Below are positions 1-6,910 of a stretch of DNA of 42,361 nucleotides, piece after piece; within the stretch, counting starts at the first letter, position 1, and every line of letters starts with the position of its first letter. Location of the stretch: the NCBI GenBank assembly GCA_947486185.1, contig CANKTH010000035.1, forward strand, positions 1 to 42,361. The letters are read 5' to 3'. Under the pieces are notes generated by a model that was not told the DNA's origin, did no database searches, and saw only the letters and a program-made list of their open reading frames with translations. Source of the DNA: Deltaproteobacteria bacterium (GTDB lineage Bacteria > Myxococcota_A > UBA796 > SXON01). A program made the position numbers and the translations under genes.

Positions 1-1
1 G

Positions 2-397
2 ATCCTCGTCGCTTCGGCGATGCTCGTGCCCGCACTCACCCTGCCCATCGCCGCCGCGCGCGGCCAGGTCCCAAAGGGGAATGCCTGGGGTTTCGGCAAC
101 CGCGACACGCCGCTCGAGGGCACCCCGGCGTGGGGGGACCGGGCGGTTCGTGCCCACATGAACCTCGTCGAGAACCTACCCACCTACGCTGTGCTGGTCC
201 TGATCGCGCACGCGATCGGCGCCACCTACGCTACCACGGCGATCGGGGGCGGAATCTTCCTCGGGGCACGTGTGCTACACGCGGCGGTGTACATCGCGGG
301 GGTTCCGTACATCCGCACCGCAGCATTTGGCCTTTGCCAGCTTGGAAACCTGATCTACCTCTGGCAGATCGCCGTGCATGGCGGCGCCGGGTACTGA
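2..397 (+). CDS. MAPEG-family membrane protein, 5' end cut by window
   Basis: The reading frame is open to the left edge. The first ATG is at position 20, but the residues before it look like part of the first membrane helix, so the true start is probably outside the window. The protein has about four hydrophobic helices and the family segment R-A-x-x-N-x-x-E-N-L-P (seen as RAHMNLVENLP), followed by a second conserved stretch ending in a Y-x-x-G-V-P-Y-I-R segment. MAPEG proteins are small integral membrane proteins of about 130 residues related to eicosanoid and glutathione enzymes; bacterial members mostly have no known substrate. Family assignment is firm, function is not. A strong hairpin follows the stop by three bases, so it is probably the last gene of a unit that begins upstream. 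Confidence 0.85.
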   Translation: MLVASAMLVPALTLPIAAARGQVPKGNAWGFGNRDTPLEGTPAWGDRAVRAHMNLVENLPTYAVLVLIAHAIGATYATTAIGGGIFLGARVLHAAVYIAGVPYIRTAAFGLCQLGNLIYLWQIAVHGGAGY

Positions 398-400
398 CGC

Positions 401-428
401 AGCCGCGCGGATCGGCGGCGGCGCGGCT
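401..428 (+). terminator. GC-rich hairpin after the MAPEG gene
   Basis: An 8-bp perfect inverted repeat (AGCCGCGC at 401-408, GCGCGGCT at 421-428) with a 12-base loop begins three bases after the MAPEG stop and ends ten bases before the ATG at 439. There is no clear T-run, so it may act as a weak terminator or as a structure that limits ribosome access to the next gene. Confidence 0.45.
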
Positions 429-438
429 ACTTTGGGCC

Positions 439-2520
439 ATGATCTCGCTCCGCCGGTACCCTTTGCTCGTGCTGCTCCTCGCCTGCGACCCAGAAGGGCC
501 CCCACCCGGCAAAACTACGCCCACGACCACGCCGACGCCGGTGTGGGAGTGTCTGCTGCCCGTGGGTAGTGTTGGTATCGACAGCGCCCCTCAGATTGGA
601 TGCTGGGACGACTTCCTCGCCCTGGCGTCGCAGCCCCTCGACGCGAGCATCGCCGGCGCGCAGTCGATCAAGACGGTGATCGACCGGAGCGACAACCACC
701 GACTCTACTTCATGAACAGTCGCTGCTACCCCATACATTGGGATTTCGCGTCTGAGTTCTTGTCCGGGAACGGCCTGCCGCCGGTGCCAGACCTCGCGAC
801 CTTCAACAGCATCGAGTATTACTCTCCCGAACGGCGCTTCTTGCTCGGCTCTCTCACCCACTACGAGGGCTCCGACGCCTACAGCTATGAGCTCTCCCCC
901 TACGACACCGCCGACGCCGAAATGATCACCAGCGCCTACCGGTTGATCAGGGACAACACCTATTTTGGCGACTCGCTCACCTTCCACCCCACCTCCACCG
1001 CCATCGAGGCGGTGTTGCCCGAGGTCGGGGAAGACGTCGTTATCATCACCACCGACGAGCTCTTTGCCGGCGTGACCTACCAACCCTACAACCTGGGGGA
1101 GGCAACCGGACAGCTGGCGTTCTACGATGCCGACGAGGTGGCGGGTGCCTATGTGCCCTACCGGCAGCTCGTGGTGCTCGACGACGTGCCCATCGACATC
1201 GGCATCACCGCAGGGATCATCACCGCAGCATTTCAGACTCCGCTCGCCCACATCAACGTGCTCTCGGTCAACCGCGGCACGCCAAACATGGGGCTCAAGG
1301 GCGCGACCGAAGACCCGGTACTACGCGCCCTCGAAGGGAAATGGGTGCACCTGAAAGTGGACGCGTTCGACTACACGATCACGGAAATCACCCAGGAGGA
1401 GGCCGAGTCCTGGTGGGAGGAGCACAAACCCGACCCGCTCACCGTGCCATCGCTCGACCTGACGGTCACTGATCTGCGCGACGTCGAGAGCATCATCGCG
1501 GATGACGCCGACCTGGCGACGGAGATCGACATCGGGCTGACGCGCTTTGGCAGCAAAGGCACCAACTACGCCGCGCTCTATGACATCGACCCGGAGTTGG
1601 TGCCCATCCAGGACGCGTTCGTCATCCCGTTCTACCACTACCACACGTTCATGGAGGACAACGGCTTCTGGGACCAGATGCGGGCGCTCATGGCCGACCC
1701 CTCGTGGGGTGACCCCGAGTTTCGCGAGGAGCAGCTCCTCCTGTTTCAGGAGGATCTTCGCGGGGGGATCCTCGACCCCGACCTTGTGACCGACGTGATG
1801 AGCCTCTTCGCATCCCGATTCCCAGATGAGCGGTACATCCGCTTTCGGTCAAGCACCAACGCCGAGGATCTGGGCACGTTCACCGGCGCAGGCCTGTACA
1901 ACTCGCAGACGGGGGACACCTTGCTGGTCCAGGGGGTGGAAGACAGCGTGGAGTGGGCGATCAAGGAGGCGTGGCTGAACATCTGGAACCCGCGGGCCTA
2001 CGAGGAGCGCGGCTACTACAGCATCGATCAGCTGGCGTGCGCCATGGCGCTGCTCACAACGCCCAACTTCGAAGAGGAGGAGGCTAACGGTGTGGCGGTG
2101 ACGGCCAACATCTTCGACACCTCGGGTCTCGAACCCGCGTTCTTCGTCAACGTGCAGCCCGATAACGAAGAGGTCGTGCAGCCGGAGCCTGGCGATCTAC
2201 CAGATTCTTACCTGCACTACTTCTACCTGCCCGGCCAGCCGGTCACCTACATCACCCACTCGACGCACATCGATGAGGGAGAAACGGTGTTGGAGGACGA
2301 CCAGATCTACGCCCTCGGAGTGGCGCTCGACCAGATCCACAACTGGTTCATGCCGGTCTACGGCGACGACGGCTGGTATGGGATGGACGTGGAATTCAAG
2401 TTTGACGACAAGCTCACGCCTGGGACCGAGGCGCTTTTTGTGAAACAGGCGCGCCCCTTCCCTTGGACGCCTGGGAGCAGCGACATCGAGGGCAATGGAG
2501 AGTGTGATGACGCGGAATAA
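439..2520 (+). CDS. Lipoprotein with dikinase-like phosphohistidine and PEP/pyruvate-binding domains
   Basis: 693 residues. The ATG at 439 is chosen because it gives a lipoprotein signal (two Arg, hydrophobic core, lipobox LLAC with Cys16) followed by a Pro/Thr-rich linker. Around residues 195-290 there is a segment like the swivelling phosphohistidine domain, with a candidate phosphate-carrying His271 in PLAHINVLSVNRGTP. From about residue 440 to the end it matches the ATP-binding domain of PPDK/PEP synthase: FRSSTNAEDLGTFTGAG, then a helix resembling I-K-x-x-W, the NGVAVTAN segment, and a closing D-x-E plus KQARPF. His domain before nucleotide domain is the order of plant glucan water dikinase, not of PPDK or PpsA. 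No central barrel for PEP is visible. Being a lipoprotein it should sit outside the cytoplasm, where ATP is not expected; it may bind rather than phosphorylate a ligand. The next gene overlaps it by 14 bases. Confidence 0.75.
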   Translation: MISLRRYPLLVLLLACDPEGPPPGKTTPTTTPTPVWECLLPVGSVGIDSAPQIGCWDDFLALASQPLDASIAGAQSIKTVIDRSDNHRLYFMNSRCYPIHWDFASEFLSGNGLPPVPDLATFNSIEYYSPERRFLLGSLTHYEGSDAYSYELSPYDTADAEMITSAYRLIRDNTYFGDSLTFHPTSTAIEAVLPEVGEDVVIITTDELFAGVTYQPYNLGEATGQLAFYDADEVAGAYVPYRQLVVLDDVPIDIGITAGIITAAFQTPLAHINVLSVNRGTPNMGLKGATEDPVLRALEGKWVHLKVDAFDYTITEITQEEAESWWEEHKPDPLTVPSLDLTVTDLRDVESIIADDADLATEIDIGLTRFGSKGTNYAALYDIDPELVPIQDAFVIPFYHYHTFMEDNGFWDQMRALMADPSWGDPEFREEQLLLFQEDLRGGILDPDLVTDVMSLFASRFPDERYIRFRSSTNAEDLGTFTGAGLYNSQTGDTLLVQGVEDSVEWAIKEAWLNIWNPRAYEERGYYSIDQLACAMALLTTPNFEEEEANGVAVTANIFDTSGLEPAFFVNVQPDNEEVVQPEPGDLPDSYLHYFYLPGQPVTYITHSTHIDEGETVLEDDQIYALGVALDQIHNWFMPVYGDDGWYGMDVEFKFDDKLTPGTEALFVKQARPFPWTPGSSDIEGNGECDDAE

Positions 2521-3529
2521 TAGAGTTACCCTCTTGCGAGTCCGCGGTCTCGTGGGGTGCCTGATCAGCCTCGTAGCCTGTGGCGGAAAAGACTCGGACA
2601 CGCTTCTCGTGGGCGACGACACCGCGACCACCGAGCCCACCCCAAACGATGACACCGCCCCGCCCGGAGATGACACCGGCGCTCCCAGCCTGGAGGGGAG
2701 CTGCACCGACGACGTACGTTGGGGGAGCTTCGCGGTGGAGAGCCTCGAAGATTATGGCTACGCGGCCGGATCGGTGCTCGACGGTGTGGTGCCGACGGCC
2801 GTGCTGACCCGGGTGCTCGACGACGGCGAGTGCACCATCTGGAAACGGGAGAACCCCTATTGTGACGGTGGTTGTGCGCCTTCGGAGGCCTGCGGGCTCG
2901 ACGGTGTCTGCGTGCCCTATCCGGTGAGCCAGGACGTGGGCACCGTGACGATCGAGGGGCTGCTGCAGGCAGTGTCGATGGAGCCGGTCACCCCGGGCTA
3001 CACCTACTTTGACACCTCCTTGCCCAACCCACCATGGACCCCCGGCGCGACCCTCAGGCTCCGCACCGGCGGAGAGATCTACGATCCTACCGTGCTGCAA
3101 GGGGTGGCGCCGACCGCGCTCGAGCTCGCATCACTGTCGTGGACTGTCTCGCGTGACCGGAGTTTCCCACTCACGTGGGACACGCCGAGCGGCGCGAGCC
3201 TGACCGAGGTGATGGTCAAGCTCAGCATTGACCAGCACGGGATCACCCCGTCCAAGCTCGAGTGTCGCTTTGCCGACGATGGGGCTGGTGAGATCCCGGC
3301 CGTGGCGCTCGCCGCGCTGATGGATCTCGGTGTCACCGGCTTTCCCGAAGGCGAGATCGAGCGGCGCACCGTGGATCGCGCCGATCTGGGAGCAGAGGGC
3401 TGCCTTGAGTTCGTGAGCACCTGGTCACGGGCACTGGACATCGAGATCGAGGGCTACACGCCGTGCAACCGTGATGAGGAGTGCCCGACCGGCCTCTCGT
3501 GTAATGAGGAGCTTCAACGCTGCGAGTGA
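2507..3529 (+). CDS. Cys-containing lipoprotein, function unknown
   Basis: 340 residues. The ATG at 2507 lies inside the end of the upstream gene, with GGAGAG at 2497-2502 as ribosome site, so translation is probably coupled to it. The N-terminus has several Arg, a hydrophobic stretch and a lipobox LVAC (Cys25), then a Gly/Asp/Thr-rich linker. Two Cys-rich patches are visible: CDGGCAPSEACGLDGVC near residue 120 and a C-terminal CNRDEECPTGLSC...C ending one residue before the stop; such C-x5-C-x5-C patches are common in myxobacterial surface lipoproteins and are probably disulfide-bonded. I do not recognise the main body. The overlap suggests it works with the dikinase-like lipoprotein, for example as a partner or substrate-binding subunit, which is inference. 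Confidence 0.8.
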   Translation: MTRNNRVTLLRVRGLVGCLISLVACGGKDSDTLLVGDDTATTEPTPNDDTAPPGDDTGAPSLEGSCTDDVRWGSFAVESLEDYGYAAGSVLDGVVPTAVLTRVLDDGECTIWKRENPYCDGGCAPSEACGLDGVCVPYPVSQDVGTVTIEGLLQAVSMEPVTPGYTYFDTSLPNPPWTPGATLRLRTGGEIYDPTVLQGVAPTALELASLSWTVSRDRSFPLTWDTPSGASLTEVMVKLSIDQHGITPSKLECRFADDGAGEIPAVALAALMDLGVTGFPEGEIERRTVDRADLGAEGCLEFVSTWSRALDIEIEGYTPCNRDEECPTGLSCNEELQRCE

Positions 3530-3535
3530 CGGCGA

Positions 3536-5410
3536 TCAGCCCGGGGTGGCCGCGAGGCGCGCGCGCATGAACGCCTCCGCGGTAGCGGCGTCCACCGGCC
3601 GACCGACGTGGAAACCTTGGACAAAGTCGCATCCAAGCTTACGCAGGAGCTCCGCCTGCTCGGCGGTCTCCACGCCCTCCGCGACGACCTCCAGGTCGCA
3701 GGCCCGTGCCATCGCGATGATCGCCTCGACCACGACGGCGCGTTTGGGCTGCTCGCAGATCTTCGACAAGAACATCCGGTCAATCTTCAAGCTGTGGAGG
3801 GGCAGCTCGTGCAGGCAGCTGATCGCCGAGTATCCCGTGCCAAAGTCGTCAAGGTGGAGCTTGACCCCCATCGCGGCGAGCGCCCGTAGTACATCGCCCG
3901 AAGCATCCGGGTCCTGGAGGACGGCGCCTTCGGTGATTTCGAACGCCAAACGCCGCGGCTCGCGGAGCCCACGCATGATCACTTCGGCGACACGCCGGGG
4001 GAGCTCAGGGTCAATCAGCTGGCGGCGGGACAGGTTGACGCTGACGCTGATGTCGGGGAGCTCGGGGAAAAGGGTGTTCCACGTCGTCAGCTGACGGCAG
4101 GCCTCCTCCAGAACCCAGAGGCCCAGGCGGTGAATCAGGCCCGTCTCCTCCGCGACCGCGATGATCGCGGAGATCGGGAGGGCGCGGTAATGGGGGTGCT
4201 CCCAGCGTACAAGGCTCTCAAATCCCGCGAGGCGACCGTCCGCAAGCGCGATGATCGGCTGGTAATAGAGGCGGAGCTGCTGCTGGTCCACCGCGCGCCG
4301 GAGCTCATTCTCCAAGCTGAGCCGCGCGGTCGCTGCCCGGTGCATCTGCTCGCCAAACAGCACATAGCCGCCGCGACCCGCCTCTTTGGCCCGGCTCATC
4401 GCCGTATTGGCATCCCGGACCATGTCACCTGCCACGGTATAGTTACGCTTGCTCGTGGCAATGCCGATGCTGGCCGTGAGCCGCAGCTCGTGGCCCGCGA
4501 CGAGGTAGGGCTCCGAGACCCGCACCAGCATACGCTCAGCGACCCGGGCAGCGTCGTGATCGCCACGAAGATCCTCAAGCAACACGAGGAACTCGTCCCC
4601 CCCCAAGCGGGCGGGCGGGCTCTCGTACGACAGACGATCACTCGAACGGAGGCAGCTCTCGATCCGGCGGGCGACCTCAATGAGCAGGATGTCCCCAACG
4701 CTGTGGCCCAGGCTGTCGTTGATCAGCTTGAACCGGTCGAGGTCGATGAAGACCACGGCGAAGTGCAGCTCGGGGTGCCGCTCCTGCCGCTCGATCGCGG
4801 CCGCCAGGCGGTCGGTGAACAGCGTGCGGTTCGGCAAGCCGGTGAGCGGGTCGTGTAGGAGCACCGCCGCGGTCTGGGCGCCATGCTCGTACCCCGCGTG
4901 CTCCACACCGCCCCCACGGGCAAGGCCCCGGAGCCCATCCGCCCAACGCGCCTGGAGCGAGCGGGCGAGCAGCACAAGATCAACACTTCCGAAGGGTTTC
5001 TTGAGGACCAACACACGGTCTGACGCGCCCACGCGCGTCCGGATGTGGTGGTCTGCTTCCGGGCCCTCGGGCGCGTAAAGCACGAGCTGCAGGTCAGCGT
5101 CGTGGTTGAGCAGCTCACGGCTCGCGTCCAGGCTGGGCAACAGATCGGCGCCGTTCAGGTCGAAAAAAACGAGTTGGAACGGGTGGCCGGAAGCGCGCGC
5201 CTCCCGAACGAGGTTGACTCCGTCGCTCCCGAGCTGCGTGGACTCGACGGCAGCTCGACTACTCTCCCCCGGACCGTCGCCACCGGGGGCAGCGGGCGCG
5301 TCGGGCGCCAACAAACGACGATAATCGGCGTGACTCTCCGAGTTTCCGTCGATGAGCAGGATCCGGTGCCCGCTCAAGGACGCCCCACGGCGGCGTACGC
5401 GACACGGCAT
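3536..5410 (-). CDS. Receiver-like / GGDEF / EAL cyclic-di-GMP enzyme
   Basis: 624 residues, cytoplasmic. Residues about 14-155 resemble a response-regulator receiver (Asp84 in VFFDLN, Lys138 in KKPF) but the acidic pair near the N-terminus is weak, so phosphorylation is uncertain. The GGDEF domain (about 185-355) has DPLTGLPNRTLF and an intact RLGGDEF at 268-274. A possible inhibitory RxxD (RSSD, 255-258) is separated from GGDEF by an extra stretch, which may abolish product inhibition. The EAL domain (about 370-615) has ESL in place of EAL at 398-400, VNLSRRQ, EITE, DDFGTGYS at 521-528, LKID and EGVET, so phosphodiesterase residues appear present. It could make or break c-di-GMP. ATG at 5410 has no good ribosome site; a TTG eleven codons downstream is an alternative. 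Stop is six bases from the converging gene. Confidence 0.92.
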   Translation of the reverse strand: MPCRVRRRGASLSGHRILLIDGNSESHADYRRLLAPDAPAAPGGDGPGESSRAAVESTQLGSDGVNLVREARASGHPFQLVFFDLNGADLLPSLDASRELLNHDADLQLVLYAPEGPEADHHIRTRVGASDRVLVLKKPFGSVDLVLLARSLQARWADGLRGLARGGGVEHAGYEHGAQTAAVLLHDPLTGLPNRTLFTDRLAAAIERQERHPELHFAVVFIDLDRFKLINDSLGHSVGDILLIEVARRIESCLRSSDRLSYESPPARLGGDEFLVLLEDLRGDHDAARVAERMLVRVSEPYLVAGHELRLTASIGIATSKRNYTVAGDMVRDANTAMSRAKEAGRGGYVLFGEQMHRAATARLSLENELRRAVDQQQLRLYYQPIIALADGRLAGFESLVRWEHPHYRALPISAIIAVAEETGLIHRLGLWVLEEACRQLTTWNTLFPELPDISVSVNLSRRQLIDPELPRRVAEVIMRGLREPRRLAFEITEGAVLQDPDASGDVLRALAAMGVKLHLDDFGTGYSAISCLHELPLHSLKIDRMFLSKICEQPKRAVVVEAIIAMARACDLEVVAEGVETAEQAELLRKLGCDFVQGFHVGRPVDAATAEAFMRARLAATPG

Positions 5411-5624
5411 CCCGCCGCAGACCGAACGGGCGCACCGGCTGAGCCAATCACGAAGAGGCCCGAGGAGGCGGGAGGAAGGCGCACACGGGCACGTAGCGTG
5501 ATGTATGAGAACTCGTCAACACGCCCAAGCCCGGCGGCACGACGGCCACCCGGGACGATTGCCCCCCTATCGGACGCAAACCGCCCTGGCGCGGCCGTTG
5601 CGGTACGCCGTTTCGCGGCATGAG

Positions 5625-5637
5625 CCTGGGTCCCAGG
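5625..5637. repeat. 13-base palindrome CCTGGG-T-CCCAGG
   Basis: Perfect 6-bp inverted repeat around a single base, about 215 bases upstream of the c-di-GMP gene start on the minus strand. It could be an operator; the spacer is too short for a stable RNA loop without opening the inner pairs. Confidence 0.4.
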
Positions 5638-5677
5638 AGGAGCGGCCCGTTCCCCGGCGCTTCGGGCATCCCCCTCC

Positions 5678-5699
5678 CATCCGCGGCGACGCGTGGATG
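5678..5699 (-). terminator. Candidate hairpin terminator of the secreted protease gene
   Basis: CATCC at 5678-5682 pairs with GGATG at 5695-5699, with an inner GCG/CGC pairing around a GCGA loop. It starts about ten bases past the protease stop on the minus strand. No T-run, so assignment is tentative. Confidence 0.35.
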
Positions 5700-5709
5700 A
5701 GGTGGCGCG

Positions 5710-6810
5710 TCACCCCGTAGGCGTAGGGGCGCGCCTCCGGGTACGCGCCACGAGCCATCCGAAGCCGAGCCCGAGCCACAACGCCGGGGGATGTACGCTC
5801 TGGCAGCCGCAGGCGGTGGCGTCGGGCTTCTCGCCGCTGTCGGCCACCCCGCCAGCGGGATCCCCGCTGTCGTCCTCGATTTCGGGTATCGGCGCAGGGA
5901 GAATCCCAGGGACGTCGCACCAGACCCGGGTGCCGTCATCGCAGGCCTGGGTCATCTCCGCGTCGATCCAGTCGAGGTAATGGTCTACCCGGGTGTCCAC
6001 GCCGCCCACCTCGGCACAGTCGCTCTGGTCATAGGCGTGGGACGTGACCCCGATCACACGCATCGGTTCCGTGCTCTCGGAGCCGACCTCCATGAAGGTG
6101 GGGCCGCCCGAGTCCCCGTGACACTTCCGCCCCGACTCTTCGGTAGGCCCAACCTGGAACTCGGGGTCACCCACCTCAGCGATTGCCGTGAGCGCCATAT
6201 GCTTGACCGCGTAGGTGCCCGCGGGCGGTGTCTCCCACCACTCGGTGTCCACCTGCTGGCCCCAACCGACGATCCACACCTCGCGATCGACAGCGATCTC
6301 CTTGGCCTCATCGCGGGTCGGCAGGTAGCCGAGCGGGGCGTCGAGGAGCGGCTCTTCGAGGAACATCAGGGCGACGTCGAAGTTCTCCGCGATGCCCATC
6401 GAGAGGCCGCTCATGCTGAACTCATCGTGCCCGACCACCGCGATCGCACCGACCGCGTCGTCCGGCCAGCCCTGTGTGCGGCTCGTGCCGTCCCACTCTG
6501 ACAGGTCAGCCTGGCGCGTCCAACCCCACTTCACGTCGGTGAGCTCACCAAAACCCAAGGTGATGGCCGTCTCGTCGATGCAGTGTGCGGCCAGCAGCAC
6601 AACGTCGGGGGCGATGAGGGTGGAGGAGCACACGAGCATGTTGAGCGGCGTCGTGCGCCCGGCCAAGGTGAGGTCGGCCTTGAGCAGCGCGCCACCCGCC
6701 ATCGGGAAATCGTCGGCCGAGGCGGTCTCACCGTTGATGATCTTGGGGTCCGCCGCGTACGCCGACGCGGGGAAGCTGAGAGCGAGGACTGAGGTGAAGA
6801 GCGCGCGCAT
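5710..6810 (-). CDS. Secreted trypsin-fold serine protease with MYXO-CTERM-like tail
   Basis: 366 residues. The ATG at 6810 is preceded by AAGGAG with a five-base spacer, which fixes the start. A signal peptide (about residues 1-20, ending ASAYA) is followed by IINGE, which resembles the mature N-terminus of chymotrypsin-family enzymes. The catalytic triad is complete: His76 in AAHC, Asp145 in NFDVAL, Ser234 in CHGDSGGP. At the position matching chymotrypsin 189-190, six residues before Ser, there is Arg-Lys and not Asp, so cleavage after Arg/Lys is unlikely. The C-terminus has an Asp/Gly linker, a CGC motif (334-336), one hydrophobic segment and TRRR, like the MYXO-CTERM sorting signal. It is expected at the cell surface or released. 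Divergently placed from the CotH gene 100 bases away. Confidence 0.93.
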   Translation of the reverse strand: MRALFTSVLALSFPASAYAADPKIINGETASADDFPMAGGALLKADLTLAGRTTPLNMLVCSSTLIAPDVVLLAAHCIDETAITLGFGELTDVKWGWTRQADLSEWDGTSRTQGWPDDAVGAIAVVGHDEFSMSGLSMGIAENFDVALMFLEEPLLDAPLGYLPTRDEAKEIAVDREVWIVGWGQQVDTEWWETPPAGTYAVKHMALTAIAEVGDPEFQVGPTEESGRKCHGDSGGPTFMEVGSESTEPMRVIGVTSHAYDQSDCAEVGGVDTRVDHYLDWIDAEMTQACDDGTRVWCDVPGILPAPIPEIEDDSGDPAGGVADSGEKPDATACGCQSVHPPALWLGLGFGWLVARTRRRAPTPTG

Positions 6811-6815
6811 TCTGG

Positions 6816-6821
6816 CTCCTT
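6816..6821 (-). promoter_or_regulatory. Ribosome binding site AAGGAG of the protease gene
   Basis: AAGGAG on the minus strand, five bases before the ATG at 6810. It selects this start over an ATG seven codons upstream. Confidence 0.75.
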
Positions 6822-6910
6822 GGGCGAACAAAGCCCGCCGCGCGCCATCGTTAGCACAGCTTCGGCAGACTCGCGCGCGTCATCGGGCGGCACGCGGTTA
6901 CATTGAAGGT

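Larger units (their letters stand above)
5411..5709. other. Non-coding gap between protease and c-di-GMP genes
   Basis: About 300 bases between two minus-strand genes. I see no credible gene or tRNA. It holds a hairpin just after the protease stop and a short perfect palindrome (both listed). The promoter of the c-di-GMP gene should lie here but no clear -35/-10 pair stands out. Confidence 0.6.

Noticed and set aside
130..438. Longer N-terminus for the dikinase-like lipoprotein
   Set aside because: It would overlap the MAPEG gene, is Arg/His/Pro-rich, and would bury a good lipoprotein signal that begins at 439.
5411..5709. tRNA or small RNA gene in the longest gap
   Set aside because: No T-loop consensus, acceptor pairing or clear promoter-terminator pair was found by eye.
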